Assembly (NCBI RefSeq): GCF_030704535.1 | Contig: NC_081820.1 | Span: 1,679,001 to 1,743,000, forward strand | Origin: Vitis vinifera | Lineage: Eukaryota > Streptophyta > Magnoliopsida > Vitales > Vitaceae | Reading direction: 5' to 3' | DNA: 64,000 nucleotides | Part shown: positions 10,455-23,449 of the stretch, piece by piece | Layout of the letters: each line of letters begins with the position of its first letter | How positions within the stretch are numbered: position 1 is the stretch's first letter | Made by a program: the position numbers and the translations under genes | Notes under the pieces: model-generated | Databases searched by the model: none | The model's input: the letters and a program-made list of their open reading frames with translations, nothing else | What the model was told of the DNA's origin: nothing

Positions 10455-11051
10455 CTAAATCTATTTCTTATTTTTCATTTTTTCTACTTTTTCTCTACAT
10501 TTTTTTATGTTGCATTTTCCTTTAAACTTTTCGAGATTCAAACATAGTTTAAAGGAAAATTGTCAAGTTTCTTATGTTACATAAAAAAAAAAAATGACGG
10601 TTTCAATTTAATATGCATCAAATTTAGTATACACACATGTGGTTACCTTAAACTTGTGTTTCACTTTTTAAAAGAAAACACTATAGAAAAATATTGGAAA
10701 GGAAGAAGTCCAAGAATTAAAAGCATACTTTATGAGTTTTGTGATAGTATATTTTATTAATTAATCACATAATTTATCAGTCTCCTTGACTTTTTCTCCA
10801 AAATTTTATCATGTGTCCATCGTGCATGACTAGGGTATCTATATATAGTCATATATAATATAAAATCGATGTCTCTTTCTTCCCAATATTCTATACATTT
10901 GTGACAAACATGACTCACTTATATTAATATTTGCAGGCCAACTGGCATGGAGACCTTGCCCGTGACCCTTTTTTAGGTATCATCAACCAAAATGAAATTT
11001 GATTCCCAAAAATTTGAGGGAATGTGATAGAAAGAAAATAAAAAGGAATTG
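10455..11051. other. Intergenic DNA, no gene seen
   Basis: AT-rich. Around 10740-10990 there is less biased sequence (a stretch like TTTGCAGGCCAACTGGCATGG) resembling the 5' flank of the related gene near 31800-31930, so it may be an old promoter copy of the Bet v 1 family. Confidence 0.35.
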
Positions 11052-11640
11052 GGTTATGTTTTGTTTTTGGAAAATTTAAGGGGAAATATAAGAGAAAGAA
11101 AATAGAGAGGAAAAGTATAAGGAAAAAAAAAAAAGTAAAGGAAAATAAAAATTAATGTTAACTTCAATAAATTATTTTTTACATATTTCTTTAAATTTAT
11201 TTTACTTATTTCCCTCTATTATATAAAAATTAAATAATTTAAAAATATATAAATTTTTGAAAATTTTTAATTATATTTTATCCTTTTTTATATTTTTTTT
11301 ATTATGAAACCAAATATGAAAAAATTATTTTTTTTAACACTTTTTTTTTCTTTTTTTAGTACTTTCGATGAACCAAACGTAGCAAAAAAGCTTAAGAAAA
11401 GAAAAGGTAGAGGAAAATAAAAATTGATTCAAATTTAATAAATTATTTTTATATATTTTTTCAAACTTGTTTTACTTTTTTCTATTATATAAATATTAAA
11501 CAATTTTCAAAATGTATAAATATTTAACTAATTTTAATTATATTTAATTCTTTCACGTTTTATAGTAAAACTAAACATGAAAAAACTATTTTTCTTAACA
11601 TTTTTTTTTGTTCGATACTTTTCAAATTATCAATATACCC
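11052..11640. mobile_element. Family A MITE plus adjoining truncated copy
   Basis: A copy at 11052-11383 begins GGTTATGTTTTGTTTTTGGA and ends GAACCAAACGTAGC. It is followed at about 11390-11640 by a second, 5'-truncated copy with the same order of internal words. The tandem arrangement suggests insertion of one copy next to or into another. Confidence 0.5.
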
Positions 11641-11650
11641 ATCATGCATA

Positions 11651-13240
11651 GAGGAGCAAGCCACGAAAGCTTTATGGCACCCTTCAATTGTCTAAATTCG
11701 AAGTGAAAGAAGAAAATGCTTGGAAAGGATTTTTCATATGATATAGAGATACATTCATTTTATTATATGATGTTGAGACACATGCATAGACAAATAAGCC
11801 AAGCCACGGAAACTCTATGACACTCTTCAATTGTCTAAATTTGAAGTGAAAGAAGAAAATGTTTAGATAAAAATTTTCTTGTGATGTAGAGATACATGCA
11901 TAGATGAACAAGCCACGGAAACTCTATAACACTCTTCAATTGTCTAAATCCATTGAAGAAGACATCTCAAATTTTATTAAAAAAATTAAGATCATCGAAA
12001 GGGATTGAAGGGTTGGAACTATTCTTGAACTTTCTTAGGGTGAAAATTGAGGTCATTGAAAATGATTGAAGAGTTGGAATTATTCTTGAACTTATAAGTC
12101 CCCGGGACAAGATGGTTTTAGATTCTAATTTTTTTTCTACTTTTTTATTTGTAGTGTTATTAAATTAAATTTGAATTAAGTTCTAAATTATGGTTCAATT
12201 AAATATTTTTCGATAAGAACACAATTTAATTTCAAAAAAAAAAATCAAAATTGGTTTTTTAATGACGACTTAAAAATGGGTACCTTAACTAATAACATGC
12301 AAGTATCATATAGTGGATCTAACAAGTAATTTAATTATCTTTTATGGTAAAAATAATGGAAAAAACTACAATTTATGATTAAAAAAACTCTAAAAATTAC
12401 ATAAATAACCAAAAAAAATTAATGAATTTTCTCCTTTGTCTCACTTAATATTCAACATGTTTTACACTTTACCATCTCACATTCAAAACCCGATTTTTTT
12501 ACCCCTTAAACTTATTAAATACTAACACTTTGACCCAAATTATAAATCCTTCATAAAATTATAAAAGAGATTTATTTTTTTTATACTTTGGTTTTGACAT
12601 TAGTAAAAAATTGGGTAAAGCCAATTTTAAATTAATAGTCTCAAAGTGAAAATTTTCAAATATTTTTAAAATATAGTAATTATCAATTTTGATTTTTTAT
12701 TTTAGAGAGATGTTCTTGATTTTTGCATATAGTTGCAAAGTGTGGCGAACTTATAATAAATATTTTTCTTCACATTTTAGTCATTTTTATTTACATTTTA
12801 ACGAACTATTTATTGACTTTTTAATAAATTTTAAAGGCAAAGTTTTGCATTATAATAAATTTGGGGACCAAAATGTTAAGTTTTTAAATATGCAAAGGCA
12901 AAGTGTAAAACACGCTAAATGTTAAAGAAGGTAAAATGTATTTAACCATTAATGTTATAATTTAACAGTCATTTAACTTGAGTCCCCTCAACTCGGTCAA
13001 ATTTTAACATTTTCAAAGATTTTATTAACCTAATTTAAGCAAGTAATAATTAGCAATTTTACAAATTTTTAATACAATATTCATTTAAATTATAGATTGT
13101 TTTATTTTGACTGAATTAGGAAGATCGAAGCCTCAATTCTAGACTTTAAATTTAATCAATATCGAACTTATTTTGAGATAATAGATATAGGCAAAGTTTC
13201 ATACATCACCAAAATGAAATGTTTGATTTCAATTTTTTTA
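11651..13240 (+). pseudogene. Bet v 1-like pseudogene with triplicated exon-1 fragments
   Basis: Three tandem, diverged copies of the 5' end of a family member. The block AGCTCTATGGCACTCTTCAA of the 32-kb copy appears as variants at 11669-11697, 11811-11840 and 11921-11950. The leader GAAGTGAAAGAAGAAAATG lies between them. The glycine-loop region (GATCATCGAAAGGGATTGAA...GTTGGAACTATTC) then occurs twice, near 11988 and 12050. A relic of exon 2 is at about 13085-13240 (reading close to LDFKFNQYRTYFEII). Stops, frame changes and lost start contexts make it dead. Confidence 0.7.
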
Positions 13241-13555
13241 TTATGAGATAAATGGGATTTGCTATGTTTACTATTTAAAAAAATAAAAGTCATAAACATT
13301 TTTTCAATCATATTAAAGATGTTTGCTAGTTCTAATATCATTCCTCACTTTTGAAAGCAAAAGGCAAAAACATATTTGATGATTACATAAGGAAAAAGGA
13401 AAATCCAAATTTAATTTTTTATGATTTTTGAATTAATTTTTTTTAGTGATTTTCAATAATTTTACAATGTTGATATAGAAAACACAATGTTAATTAGGAG
13501 GTAAAGACGAGTTGAATTTGGTGAGAAAACTAAGATATAAGGAAAAACATCGGGT

Positions 13556-13970
13556 GTAAGGATTTGTTTTGGAAGTGTTTTTGAAAAAAATGTTTTAAAA
13601 AATTGTTCTCTAATATTTTATAAAACAAAAAAAAATTAGGAATTTGAAATGTTTGTTAATTGTTTCCTATATTTTAGAAATAATTTTTATTTATAGTAAT
13701 TTATTTTAAATTATTCTTTATATTTGTATAATTATTTTTTAAAAATAATTGAAAGCAATTAAAAATTATTCTTTGAAAATACCTGTTATTCTCATTTTAA
13801 AATTTGTTTAAAAATTTGTGATATTATAAATTTTTTGACACTTTTATTTTTTATAGTTTTTATCAACAAATTTTAAAAATTAAAATTAAAATGGTTTTTA
13901 AAATTATTACTCTTAAAATTTTAATTTTTGAGAAAAAAAAACTTCAAAAAAAATAAAAATGCGGCCAAAC
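13556..13970. repeat. AT-rich dispersed repeat, family C
   Basis: Begins TTTGTTTTGGAAGTGTTTTT and contains TTTTATAAAACAAAAA and paired poly-A/T tracts. A similar order of words is found at 22823-23150. Probably a non-autonomous element, but no clean terminal repeats can be fixed. Confidence 0.4.
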
Positions 13971-14260
13971 ATATCATTTCTAAAGTTCTAATAAAATAGA
14001 CATACATAAATATGCATCCATATGGACTTTTTATTCGAATAATTTAATATTTGTTCATTTATAAAATATTTACCACTATGTTGTCATATTTCCTAGTATT
14101 CATAAATAGATGTCCTTTTGCATGAGAGCATATTTTCACGACATTGGCAAAACGGTGAGTTTACGTGAAATCCAAAATTATGATACTTTTAAAATTATTT
14201 TTGATACGAAAAAAAAATTCCTCCAAACAAATTCATCGATTACTTGGTTTCAAATAATTA
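13971..14260. other. AT-rich DNA, no gene seen
   Basis: A short open frame at 14110-14304 runs into the next repeat and has no recognised family. Confidence 0.4.
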
Positions 14261-14530
14261 GGGTTATGTTTTATTCTAGAAAAAAGGTGAGGGAAAGAAA
14301 ATAAAAATAAATAAAAATCAAAGAAAAAAACATGATTTAAAATTAATAAATTATTTTTATATATTTTTCAAACTTATTTTATTTTTTATATAACATCAAA
14401 TAATTTAAAAATATATAACCTTTTAATTAATTTTAATTATATATATATGTATATTTTTTTCATTTTTATTTTGTGGAAAATTGAGTTCAAAAAATGAAAA
14501 CATAAATTTGATGTTTGCAAAATTTTCTAA
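14261..14530. mobile_element. Family A MITE-like copy, right end lost
   Basis: Left end GGGTTATGTTTTATTCTAGA and internal AATTAATTTTAATTATA words match family A. No matching right terminus is visible. Confidence 0.4.
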
Positions 14531-14894
14531 AGAACACGAAAAATGAAGTAAAAATTAATATTACAAAAAATAGATATTGTGAAACCACTATATAAAAGAA
14601 ATATGAATATGAACAAAATATTATCTTATATATATTTGAAATCATACATTATCCTAAAATATGATAAAAATATTTTGTTGATTTATTAGAGTATAAATTA
14701 GTATAAATAGAAATATTTTTATATTAGAATATTTTTTATTAATTCTTTATGATTTTGGCAAAAAAGTAAAATTAAAATATATATTTTGGGAAGTTGGCCT
14801 TTGCATAGGAAGAAACTAGTTCTACTATTTGATTCTACTAATGGGTATTCATAGATACGACGCTGTTTCACGAGTTGGGACTCTGAACAACATT

Positions 14895-14903
14895 TTTCCC
14901 GCC
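14895..14903 (+). promoter_or_regulatory. E2F-type site upstream of PSF2
   Basis: TTTCCCGCC fits the E2F consensus TTTSSCGC and lies 80 bases upstream of the PSF2 start codon. E2F/DP factors switch on DNA replication genes at G1/S in plants, so this is the expected control for a GINS subunit. The motif is directly seen; its use is inferred. Confidence 0.75.
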
Positions 14904-14982
14904 ATTATAGAGAGTAGGGTTGTCATCCTAATTTCACGAAGAACACACTCACAAAACCCTAGATCAGTTCAAATTCTCAGGA

Positions 14983-17900
14983 ATGGCCGGTCAATCTGAT
15001 CCTTACATATCCCTCTTTTCTGCCCAGGAGGTCTGTTCCTCTGTTCCTCTCCCTTTCTCTACCTGTACTAGTCTCTACTTCATTTTGGATTTTCTAGTTT
15101 GGATTTTGGTCCATTTCTGTAAATTTATGAATTGGAAGATGAGAAATTTGATTTGTATGCATACAAGCTGACCCATTTATGTATTTATTTATTTCCATTT
15201 ATTTGGATTTTTTTAGTACATATTTCGGCCATTTTCTGATTTCTATTCATTTGGATTTTTCTAGTTCATATTTTGGTTAATTTTCTTTGGATTTATGTCT
15301 TGGGATGTTGTTATTCGATTTATTAGGTGGAATTTCTTGGCGAAGATGAAATGGTGGAGATTGTTCCCAATATGAGAATGGATCCCCTGAATTTGATCTG
15401 TGTATGAGTTTGTTCTGTCACTCCAATCTCCATACGCATGCCTGAGTGGGAAATTGTGTTTAATCAGATGAGTTTGATATGTTTTTCTGTTTTGTTCATT
15501 AACAGGGGGATTTTGGGCCTTTCAGGCCACAAATAGCTACTCAAGTTCCGTTGTGGCTTGCAGTGGCTTTGAAGAAACGAGGGAAATGCACCATTCGGCC
15601 CCCTGAATGGATGTCAGTTGGTGAGTACTCGTAAAGGAAATTTTCTAATTCCAAATCGCTTGACAAAATTGGCTTCTCCTATGAACTCAGTGGCATGCAA
15701 TGTAATTCATTTTGCAAAATAAGGGGGCTTTTATTCTCTTTGTATGCTTGAAGAAGCTGAAACGTAGTGTTATTTGTTAGTTGGAATTGTGAATATTGAT
15801 ATTTGGGCGACAGTTATCTACATTTATTTTAGTTTAGTTTGTTACTCTTGTTCTTTTATGACTTCTAAAACTAATAGTAGGGTTGTGTTGGGTATATTAT
15901 ATGCATTATTCCAAATTGACTTAAATGATCTAAGGTGGCTGAAATTAGCAACATTCAGGGTATTTGGTTCAATATTAAATAGAATTGTGTAAATTAGATG
16001 TTTTGAGCTTCTTCAAATTTTCAAATTTTTTATTGTTCCTCCACAAGATTGATTGCATGCTTTGATCAGGGGTATTAGGTAATAGTTTTGCTGAAATGAC
16101 AGACAAATGTATTTGCATATGCACTGTAGAATCTAGATGTTACATGGTGGCTTCTGGGCCTTGTCTTTGTTGCTAGAGCTGGGGCCTTTTTGAGACAAAT
16201 ATCAACTCCTGGCTTTCCAAGGGTGGTATGGCTGGTTTCATTTGATATGGGAGGGAGACAAGGAACAAAATTTTTCGCAAAACAAGTTTTACCATTGCTT
16301 ATTTTGTGCTGCCTTTTCAGTTACCTGCCATTGATTCTCTAAGTGTGCAACCCAGTGATTTGGACCCTGCAACCTATTTCTACTTAGAGCTTTTTTATTT
16401 GCTGTTATGCTGTCTTTCTGCAAGCTGCGCAAACAGTGTCACCTATAGAATGCCCATGATGAATCATTGAATAGCTCTGGTCCCTGGCCTCCCTTGTATT
16501 GGAATGCATATCCTGATATCATGTACTCTCACCAACTGCCATGTTCCTACCATACACTTCCTCTCAGATCTCCAACTCACTTCCAAAGTTAAGTCATCTT
16601 GTTATTTCGCCACTCTGTATTGCATGCCTTTTCCAGATACATCTTACAATCAGCACCATCAAAAAGAGTGAATGGGTATTCCTTAGTTCTTCCAGAGGCT
16701 TCAAGGCTTCTCAGATAAAGTAAAGAAGAAATGAAAATGGAAAAAGGTAAAGATGATGAAGTTATCTCCTTACTACAACCTCATTAATTTGGATGAATTG
16801 TTCCTTCTAAGGATGAGTCTTTTATATTTCCTTGTAACCATATCAGTTGGCAAGTCTTGGTCTTGGGATGAAGTGACATTTCTGTATGAGACTCATTGTC
16901 CAGTTGACACACTAGATGTTCATCTGGAAATACTAAGTTACACTATGCTCTGCTCCACCTTACCCAGCTAGTCTGCTCCAGCAGCATTGCAAGGTCAACA
17001 CTGTACTTTCCCCTGGGTGTGCCTCCTTTTCTGAAAATACATGTCAAAAAAGTACAAGGGATAGAGCAAGGTGAAAGAGAGCAGAGATCAAAACAACCTT
17101 GTATTTTGGCAAGATGAATGGCTTATTCTATTCCTTAAGGAATACAAGCCTTCATAAACTGAGGTAGTGAAATAATTTATAACATTTTTTTTTATCAGAA
17201 ACAAACATTTTATTACCACAAAATAAGCAATTATAATTAAGGATGAGAAATCCTCTCCCCATAAGACAATCACTGCATGTAAAGACTTTATCATATTCCT
17301 TCTTAAAATGAGGAATGGGAATCTTAAAAAGCACCATAGTTTCTAAAAGCTGATATTAATAGCCAATAGGGCTTCATAAAGAAGCTTATAATCAAGTACT
17401 GTTTAGAAGCTCAGACCTTAGGTTTTGAAGACTTATTTTGGCTATTCTATTCATGAGTTAGAGGTAGAGGAGAGGTGAGGTACTCTGTACTGTAGAGTGT
17501 AGCATATCATAAAGAGTATCATTCATTGGCTCCTCAGAGGTATATTTAATCGATCAAGCTTTTTAGAACCATACTGGCTCCTAAGAGGTATATTTAATTG
17601 ATCTGCTAGTGGTGAGATATAGCTGGAAACTCTGCCCTTGATCTAGATAGGTTCAACTGGAAAGTAGGGAAGGGGATCAAGGAACAGTATACAAATGTTC
17701 CACAACATAGAGTAAAGGGGGCATCAAAAAATGTAACACATACAAATGTTTTGACCAGTTCTCTTCTCTATTGAGAGTCCTCATTATTGTGGTGGTTTTG
17801 TCAAAGAACATGTGTTGGCTGGGTTGACTAACCTGCATGCTGCATTACTTAGGATGATGTGCCATTTTGAGTGTCTTCCTTCATAGCCAAATCTGATGAC

Positions 17901-20900
17901 ACCAAAGTTGTTAAAGGCACGCTTTAGGCCCAAGGCTCAACCACTCCCTAGTTATGGTACCTGGTTGCACAAGCACGCCTCACTTACTTTATTTTTTCTT
18001 TTTTAATATTTTTATTCTTAACGTTTCTAACTATATATTGAAATTTATATAATTTCATTATTTTTTTGTTGAATGCTTCCTTTAAATGTTTAGAATCTTG
18101 AACTTCTTGTTTCTTAGATTGGATTTTAGATCATATTTTATTAAATCGATATGCATCATAGGTTGTGTTTCACTTCACTTAGAAGCATGCCTTTTGTTGT
18201 GCCTTGTGCCTAAGCCTTAGGATAGTTTTATGCCTTAGGTGTGCCTTGCAACTTTTAAAACTATGAATGACACTCTTTATCATATTCTACTTAGTAAAAA
18301 GCCTGCTAGTGCTCGGTCATTGAAGTCACTCTAGTCCTCCTTATCCGTCTAATAGTTTCTTCTGTTTCCTCTGCTGAAATAAAAGGTAACCTGCCACACC
18401 AGGCTACAAGATACAACTGTTCTGCTACTTGACTGGTAACAAAAAGATTCTGTAACAACCAAAACACTCATATTTATGGCAATTTCTCCTTCCTCTAGTG
18501 CCAGATTATCCTCCATTTAGGCTTGATTGCTAAAAAAAAGCTTATTCAAGAACCAGAAGACTTGTATCTATTGCGATATTTCTTCTCCTAGTAGCAATTA
18601 TCCTCCATGCAGTTGCCCAATGGAAGTGTCCAATTTTATTTTTATCATATTACTTTTCATCTAAACAGAACAATGGGATTTGAGGGCTTTTTTCCATTTT
18701 GCCTCTTTAATTCCTACAAACCTAAATACTCCCCAGCTATGGGTGATCATTGTCTTAAAGGTGGCATGGGATTCATATCTTAAAAGTAAAATTCAAGTTG
18801 TGTTTTATGCAGTTCTGAAAGCACCTGCCTGGACATGAGGTGCTTGTTGATAGTTAATAGATTATGACTAGGTATCCCAGAGATTACTGTATGACACTCC
18901 AAAACTCCTTTTCTTTGTTTGAAAATTACTAGTTATGATTTTTTATATCTTATGCAAATCATAAGTTCTTTCATTAATAACATAGCATCATATGAGTATT
19001 AAGGCTTTTTTACATGTGTTGGGTTTGCTGTATTTTATTTAAATTTAATAAGTGAATTTTAATTTTTTTAACTTAACAACTCAAATTCTTTATGCCCTTA
19101 TAAGATTCTGAAACTTTTTCTAGAACAACATAGGGTTTAAGAGAGACAGCCTACCTTAATCCATCTCTTATGTTCGTTTCTTCCTTGTTTAGCCATTCAA
19201 TTTGTCCAAATGCTCTAGATCTTTTAAAATGCATGACTAATTTAATTTTCAACTCTTCTACATGAAATGGTATATTTGAGTATATATTTCTTGTTGATAG
19301 CTTGTTTGTTACTATTCTGTTCTTTGCTCAAAATTTTATAAGTAAAAAACCAGATGTTATCTCTAGTTTGCCAATCTTGATATCTATCTGTGCAGTTGTT
19401 TGAAGTTTAATTCAGTTAATCATTTGTTGCAACTTTTATTTTTTATGTACTTATGTTGAAACCTTCATCTTTCCTATTTCTGGTAGGAATTTTGTTAACC
19501 TTATAACCACTAAATGTACTCAAGATTGTGAAGGTTTCTTACTATCCTCTGTTTTGTGTTCTAGATAAGTTGACACAGGTTTTGGAAGCAGAGCGAAACT
19601 CTCTAAGAGAATTTCAGCCACTTCCATTCCATTATGTTGAAATCGCAAGACTTCTTTCTGACCAGTAAGTACTGAAACATGTTCTTTTATTTTCTCCTTT
19701 ATCTTCTAATGATGTTGATCTCAAGTTTAATTTTGTTGATGTAGTGCACGTGATGACATTCCTGATGTTTATATGGTGAGTTTGGAGATTCTTTATGCTT
19801 TTGGGTTTTTGAGAGGCTTTTGATATATATTTTCTTTTAAATAGGTAAGGTCTCTCATTGAAGACATCAGGAATGTAAGGTTTCATAAAGTTGAGACTGG
19901 GTTAGAGACAATCCATGAGCGCACACATGCAGTGAAGGTATTTCCATTATCTCCCTATGCATGAACTTGTTATTGTTGTTTATTGTAAAGATGTTTCATT
20001 AGGCTCATGCATTTTCAAAACTATTTAAAATTCTAATGCTTTGGGGAATGGAACTAGGATGAAAATTCAAGCTACCAAAGTGGAAATTAAACATGTTCCT
20101 TCATGAAGGGTAATTTTTGTTGAGTTTTAGATAGGGTGATCTTCCTTGTCAATTGTTATACCTAACAGATAAATTTAACCTTTCACTCTACTTGTTTCCA
20201 TCCATGAAACCTCTCAGTTTGTCAAAATGGATTTAACAGATAAATTTAACATTTTGGTCAAAGAGTGTCACTCTCATCATTTGTGTTGCTATAAGGCCTC
20301 TGATATAGCTTCAGCCAATAATTGAGATGATATTTTGCATAAAATTTCTTATCTGTGGATTGTGGTGTGATCATTATCTCCATCACAAATTTGCTTCAAT
20401 TTCATTTCTATACTCTTAACTCTGGAATTTGGTTGCAGCTTAAAAATTTATCTGCGATGGAAGCAAATATAGTGCGCCCATTTGTTGTGAGAGCCCTGCA
20501 GGCATTTTATAAGCACGATAGTCCAGAGATGATACCACAACCAGATACCACGGCTATTAGAAGGCGGCAAGTAGCTGATCGTGGACCAAAAGTAAGTTCT
20601 TTTTAACTTAATCTGTTATATTGTATGTTAGAATAAAGAAAAGTAAAGCACAGGAAGAACCAGTTTTTTTGGTGATGGCCAGCACATATTTTCTCAAAAA
20701 GTCTTAAGCTTTGTTTGGAAACTATTCTTGTAAACAATTTTTTAACTCATAATACACATTTGGTAACCTTCTAACAGAAAACAATTTTCTAAGAATTTGT
20801 GTTTTCAGTTGTTTTTTGTATATTGGTTTAAGCAACAATTGAAAATATGGAGAACATTTAAAAAAATTTGGCATTGTGCATAAATGCATTGTACTTTCAT

Positions 20901-21861
20901 TGAGAATAAGCTCAGAAAGCTGTTTTTCATAAGCTCCCAAACAAAGTTTTCCTGGAAAAATTTGAAAACTGTTTTTGAAAACATTCACAAACAGACCCTT
21001 AGCATGACATACTCTTGGTCATCAGCTTCTAAAATTATGGAGCTAACAATAGTGTGGAAAAAGAGTTTGCACCAAAGTTTTTGGATAAAGAGATTGCCTC
21101 CATTGCACCAAAGTTATCTTCATTTCACAAATTTTCTGTTTACAGCGGGATCGACGATACTAATATATGGACAAAGCTCTCAGAAAAAAATAGATGGTGC
21201 TCATTCCCAATGACCTTCCCACCCATAACAGAGTAATTTCAGCATTCTAGGGAGAAGGTACTTGTACTCTCACCATAAACTCTTATCTGCAGAATACTTC
21301 TATAGGTTTTACTCACGGTAGATTTGTGAAATAACTATGGCCTTTGAGTTGGTTGTCTTTTTTCTAATGAATTATGAAGATCCAGTGAAGAGATTGAGAT
21401 AACATGAAATTTTGTTTTGCATTAACATTTGGGGTCTCACTACAGTATTGAATTGGTATCTACCGAAAAACAGGATCAATCATAACATGTTATGTGTACG
21501 ATTTGGTCTCATCGCTTTGTACCCCACTTGTGTCCCATTTGTTTGTGCCTTGATCTTATTATTTTTAATTTTAGTCTCATTTATTCCCATCCCGATTTCA
21601 TATATTTGTATCATCATTCAACAACTTAAATTCTATCATGCACTTTCTACAGTCGAGATTGCAATTTCAGTAGGTAGTAGATTGATGCTCTAGCTGTCTC
21701 CTAATGCTTGGGACAATTAAAACAGCTCTCTGCCACATTCCTATATGATTGATACTCATGCAACCTAAATCCTCATAGGCTGGTTTACTTAGGTTGAGGA
21801 TGACATTGAATTAATTGAATTAATGCAGAGGAATTTGGTTGCTACCAGTTCAGTTCCCTAA
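14983..21861 (+). CDS. PSF2: DNA replication complex GINS subunit PSF2
   Basis: PSF2 is one of four GINS subunits. GINS joins MCM2-7 and CDC45 to form the replicative helicase in the nucleus. Hand-built exons: 14983-15030, 15327-15401, 15506-15620, 19565-19664, 19745-19775, 19845-19937, 20439-20591. All have GT-AG borders and joining phases. Marks: start [16 protein letters not shown], the GINS core [16 protein letters not shown], the block GDFGPF.PQ...[33 protein letters not shown], and [12 protein letters not shown] near the end; 205 residues to this point. The last coding piece is uncertain. Either exon 7 reads on to a stop at 20604-20606 (adding VSSF), or it splices to 21829-21861 ([10 protein letters not shown], acceptor TAATGCAG), giving 215 residues, near the usual plant length. 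Intron 3 is 3.9 kb and holds repeats. An E2F site lies just upstream. Confidence 0.9.
15621..19564 (+). other. Large intron 3 of PSF2, no second gene seen
   Basis: A 3.94-kb GT-AG intron with less AT bias than the intergenic DNA. Several open frames of 60-72 codons occur (for example at 15774, 16541 and 16753) but none resembles a known family. It contains the candidate inverted-repeat element at about 17903-18270. Confidence 0.65.
17903..18270. mobile_element. Candidate non-autonomous element in PSF2 intron 3
   Basis: Left end AGTTGTTAAAGGCACGCTTT and right end, inverted, AGTTGCAAGGCACACCTAAG look like imperfect terminal inverted repeats rich in AAGGC / GCCTTAG words. Internal copies of GCCTTGTGCC and GCCTTAGG occur near the right side. 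No coding capacity. Exact ends and target duplication are not certain. Confidence 0.4.
20703..21002. mobile_element. MITE-like element between PSF2 exons
   Basis: Left AGCTTTGTTTGGAAACTATT and right (inverted) AGGGTCTGTTTGTGAATG, flanked by TTA on both sides. This fits a Tourist/PIF-type target duplication. If PSF2 uses the last exon at 21829, this element lies inside its last intron; otherwise it is just downstream. Confidence 0.45.
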
Positions 21862-22089
21862 CATACAGATAGGAAGAATGAACAACTTAGAAGTTCTGAT
21901 GGTCTCTAAAATCTATGACAGGACCATTACACTAGTATCTAATGCTAGTCAGTCTTTGTTTCATCAAGGCATACGGTTGTTTTCTCAGAACTTGCTTTTT
22001 CAATGCCATTTTGGCCTTTCTGTTTTATTTTTTATTTTTTTGCTATTATGGATTTGAATTCTAAGCATTATTAAGGTGTTCTACGGTGA
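21862..22089. other. PSF2 3' flank, no separate gene seen
   Basis: Probable 3' UTR and flank. The 21839-22057 open frame has no recognised family. Confidence 0.4.
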
Positions 22090-22605
22090 CAAATTAATTG
22101 GGTATTTGGTAAATTCATTTACTAACTTAATATGATTTAATAACTTAATTTAAGTCATTAAGTAGATCGAGTATATTTGGTAAAATATCTTAATAGTGTA
22201 ACTTCACACTAAAAATAACTTTAAGTATTAAGTCAAAATAGTTAATTTATTTTCAATTTCAAATCTTTTTTACGGGGAAAGTATATTTGACCACCATTCA
22301 CATTGACCATTTATTTTTATAATATATATCTTGTGGTTATTTTATGTATCAACAATATCTTACATATGAATTTTTAACAAATAATTTTACTAATTAAAAC
22401 TAATACAAATAAATACAACTTAAAATGAACGTGGATAAGTGTTTGTTAAAATTAATAAAGATGAATATGTCACTTTAATAATTTAGAATAAATTTTAAGT
22501 GAATATTATCAAATAAAATAATAAGTTTTAAAAACAACTTAAAAATAATTTAACTTTAAATCAATTTAAACTATTAAATAATAAATATTAAGTTTTATGA
22601 AAGGA
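22090..22605. mobile_element. AT-rich MITE-like element, family B (inverted relative of 7577-8045)
   Basis: Reverse-complemented, it follows 7577-8045 through ATTTTGACTTAATAC, ACCAAATATACT and TTAAGTTATTAAAT words. A central segment with TATTTTTATAATATATAT is unique to this copy. Confidence 0.5.
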
Positions 22606-22822
22606 TAAAATATTTTGATAGTTGCAAATTATATTAGTAGATGAAAGCCATTTTCTCAAGAATGACACTCCCAAAATTAAGTCAATTTTAATTAAAAGTT
22701 GTTTATCATGAGAGCCCCATCCTAGCTTACATGTATAACTATTTTATATTTACTTGAAACCTTATAATGTCTTTCAATTTCATGTTTCTCAATCATCAAA
22801 TTGAGTGATTAGGAAATTATGG

Positions 22823-23150
22823 CTCTATTTAGGAAGTGTTTTTGAAAACTATTTTTTGAAAATTATTTTTTGATGTTTTATAAAATAAAAATCTGCTTGA
22901 AACTTAAAATATTTTTGACCTAGTAAATATTTTTTTTAAACAACTTTTATATATAGTGTTTTAGTTTTAATCATTTTCTGTATTTATATAATTATTTTTT
23001 AAAATAAGTGAAAAAATTAAAAAATGTTATTTGAAAACACTCTATTTTCTATTTTAAAAATAAGTAACTGTTTTATAATTTTTTGTTGTTAGAAATGTTT
23101 TTTTTTTTCAAAAAATTATTTTAAAAAATAGGTTACTAAACATGACCTAT
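22823..23150. repeat. AT-rich dispersed repeat, family C
   Basis: GGAAGTGTTTTTGAAAACTA at the start and words through TTTTATAAAATAAAAATC match the start of 13556-13970. It ends in GGTTACTAAACATGACCTAT. No gene seen. Confidence 0.4.
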
Positions 23151-23449
23151 GAAAATCTATTCAAATCATTGGATTTGAAAAATGATAGGAAATAAAGAAA
23201 AAAAAACAAAACAAACCAACAAGTCCAAATAATAGAACGTTTAGTTTATAAGTGTTGTAATAGTATATTTCAATAATTTCAACACCATTTTTACTTACCT
23301 ATATGCCCAAAGCATATACCTCATAAAATCATAAATAATAATTTCAAGGTTTTTAATTCGATATATATTTATTATAGTGACAGCCCATATGCCAACAAAA
23401 AGCACTTATTCACTTGGACGAATATTCCAGGCCAACTACTCCAAGATCC

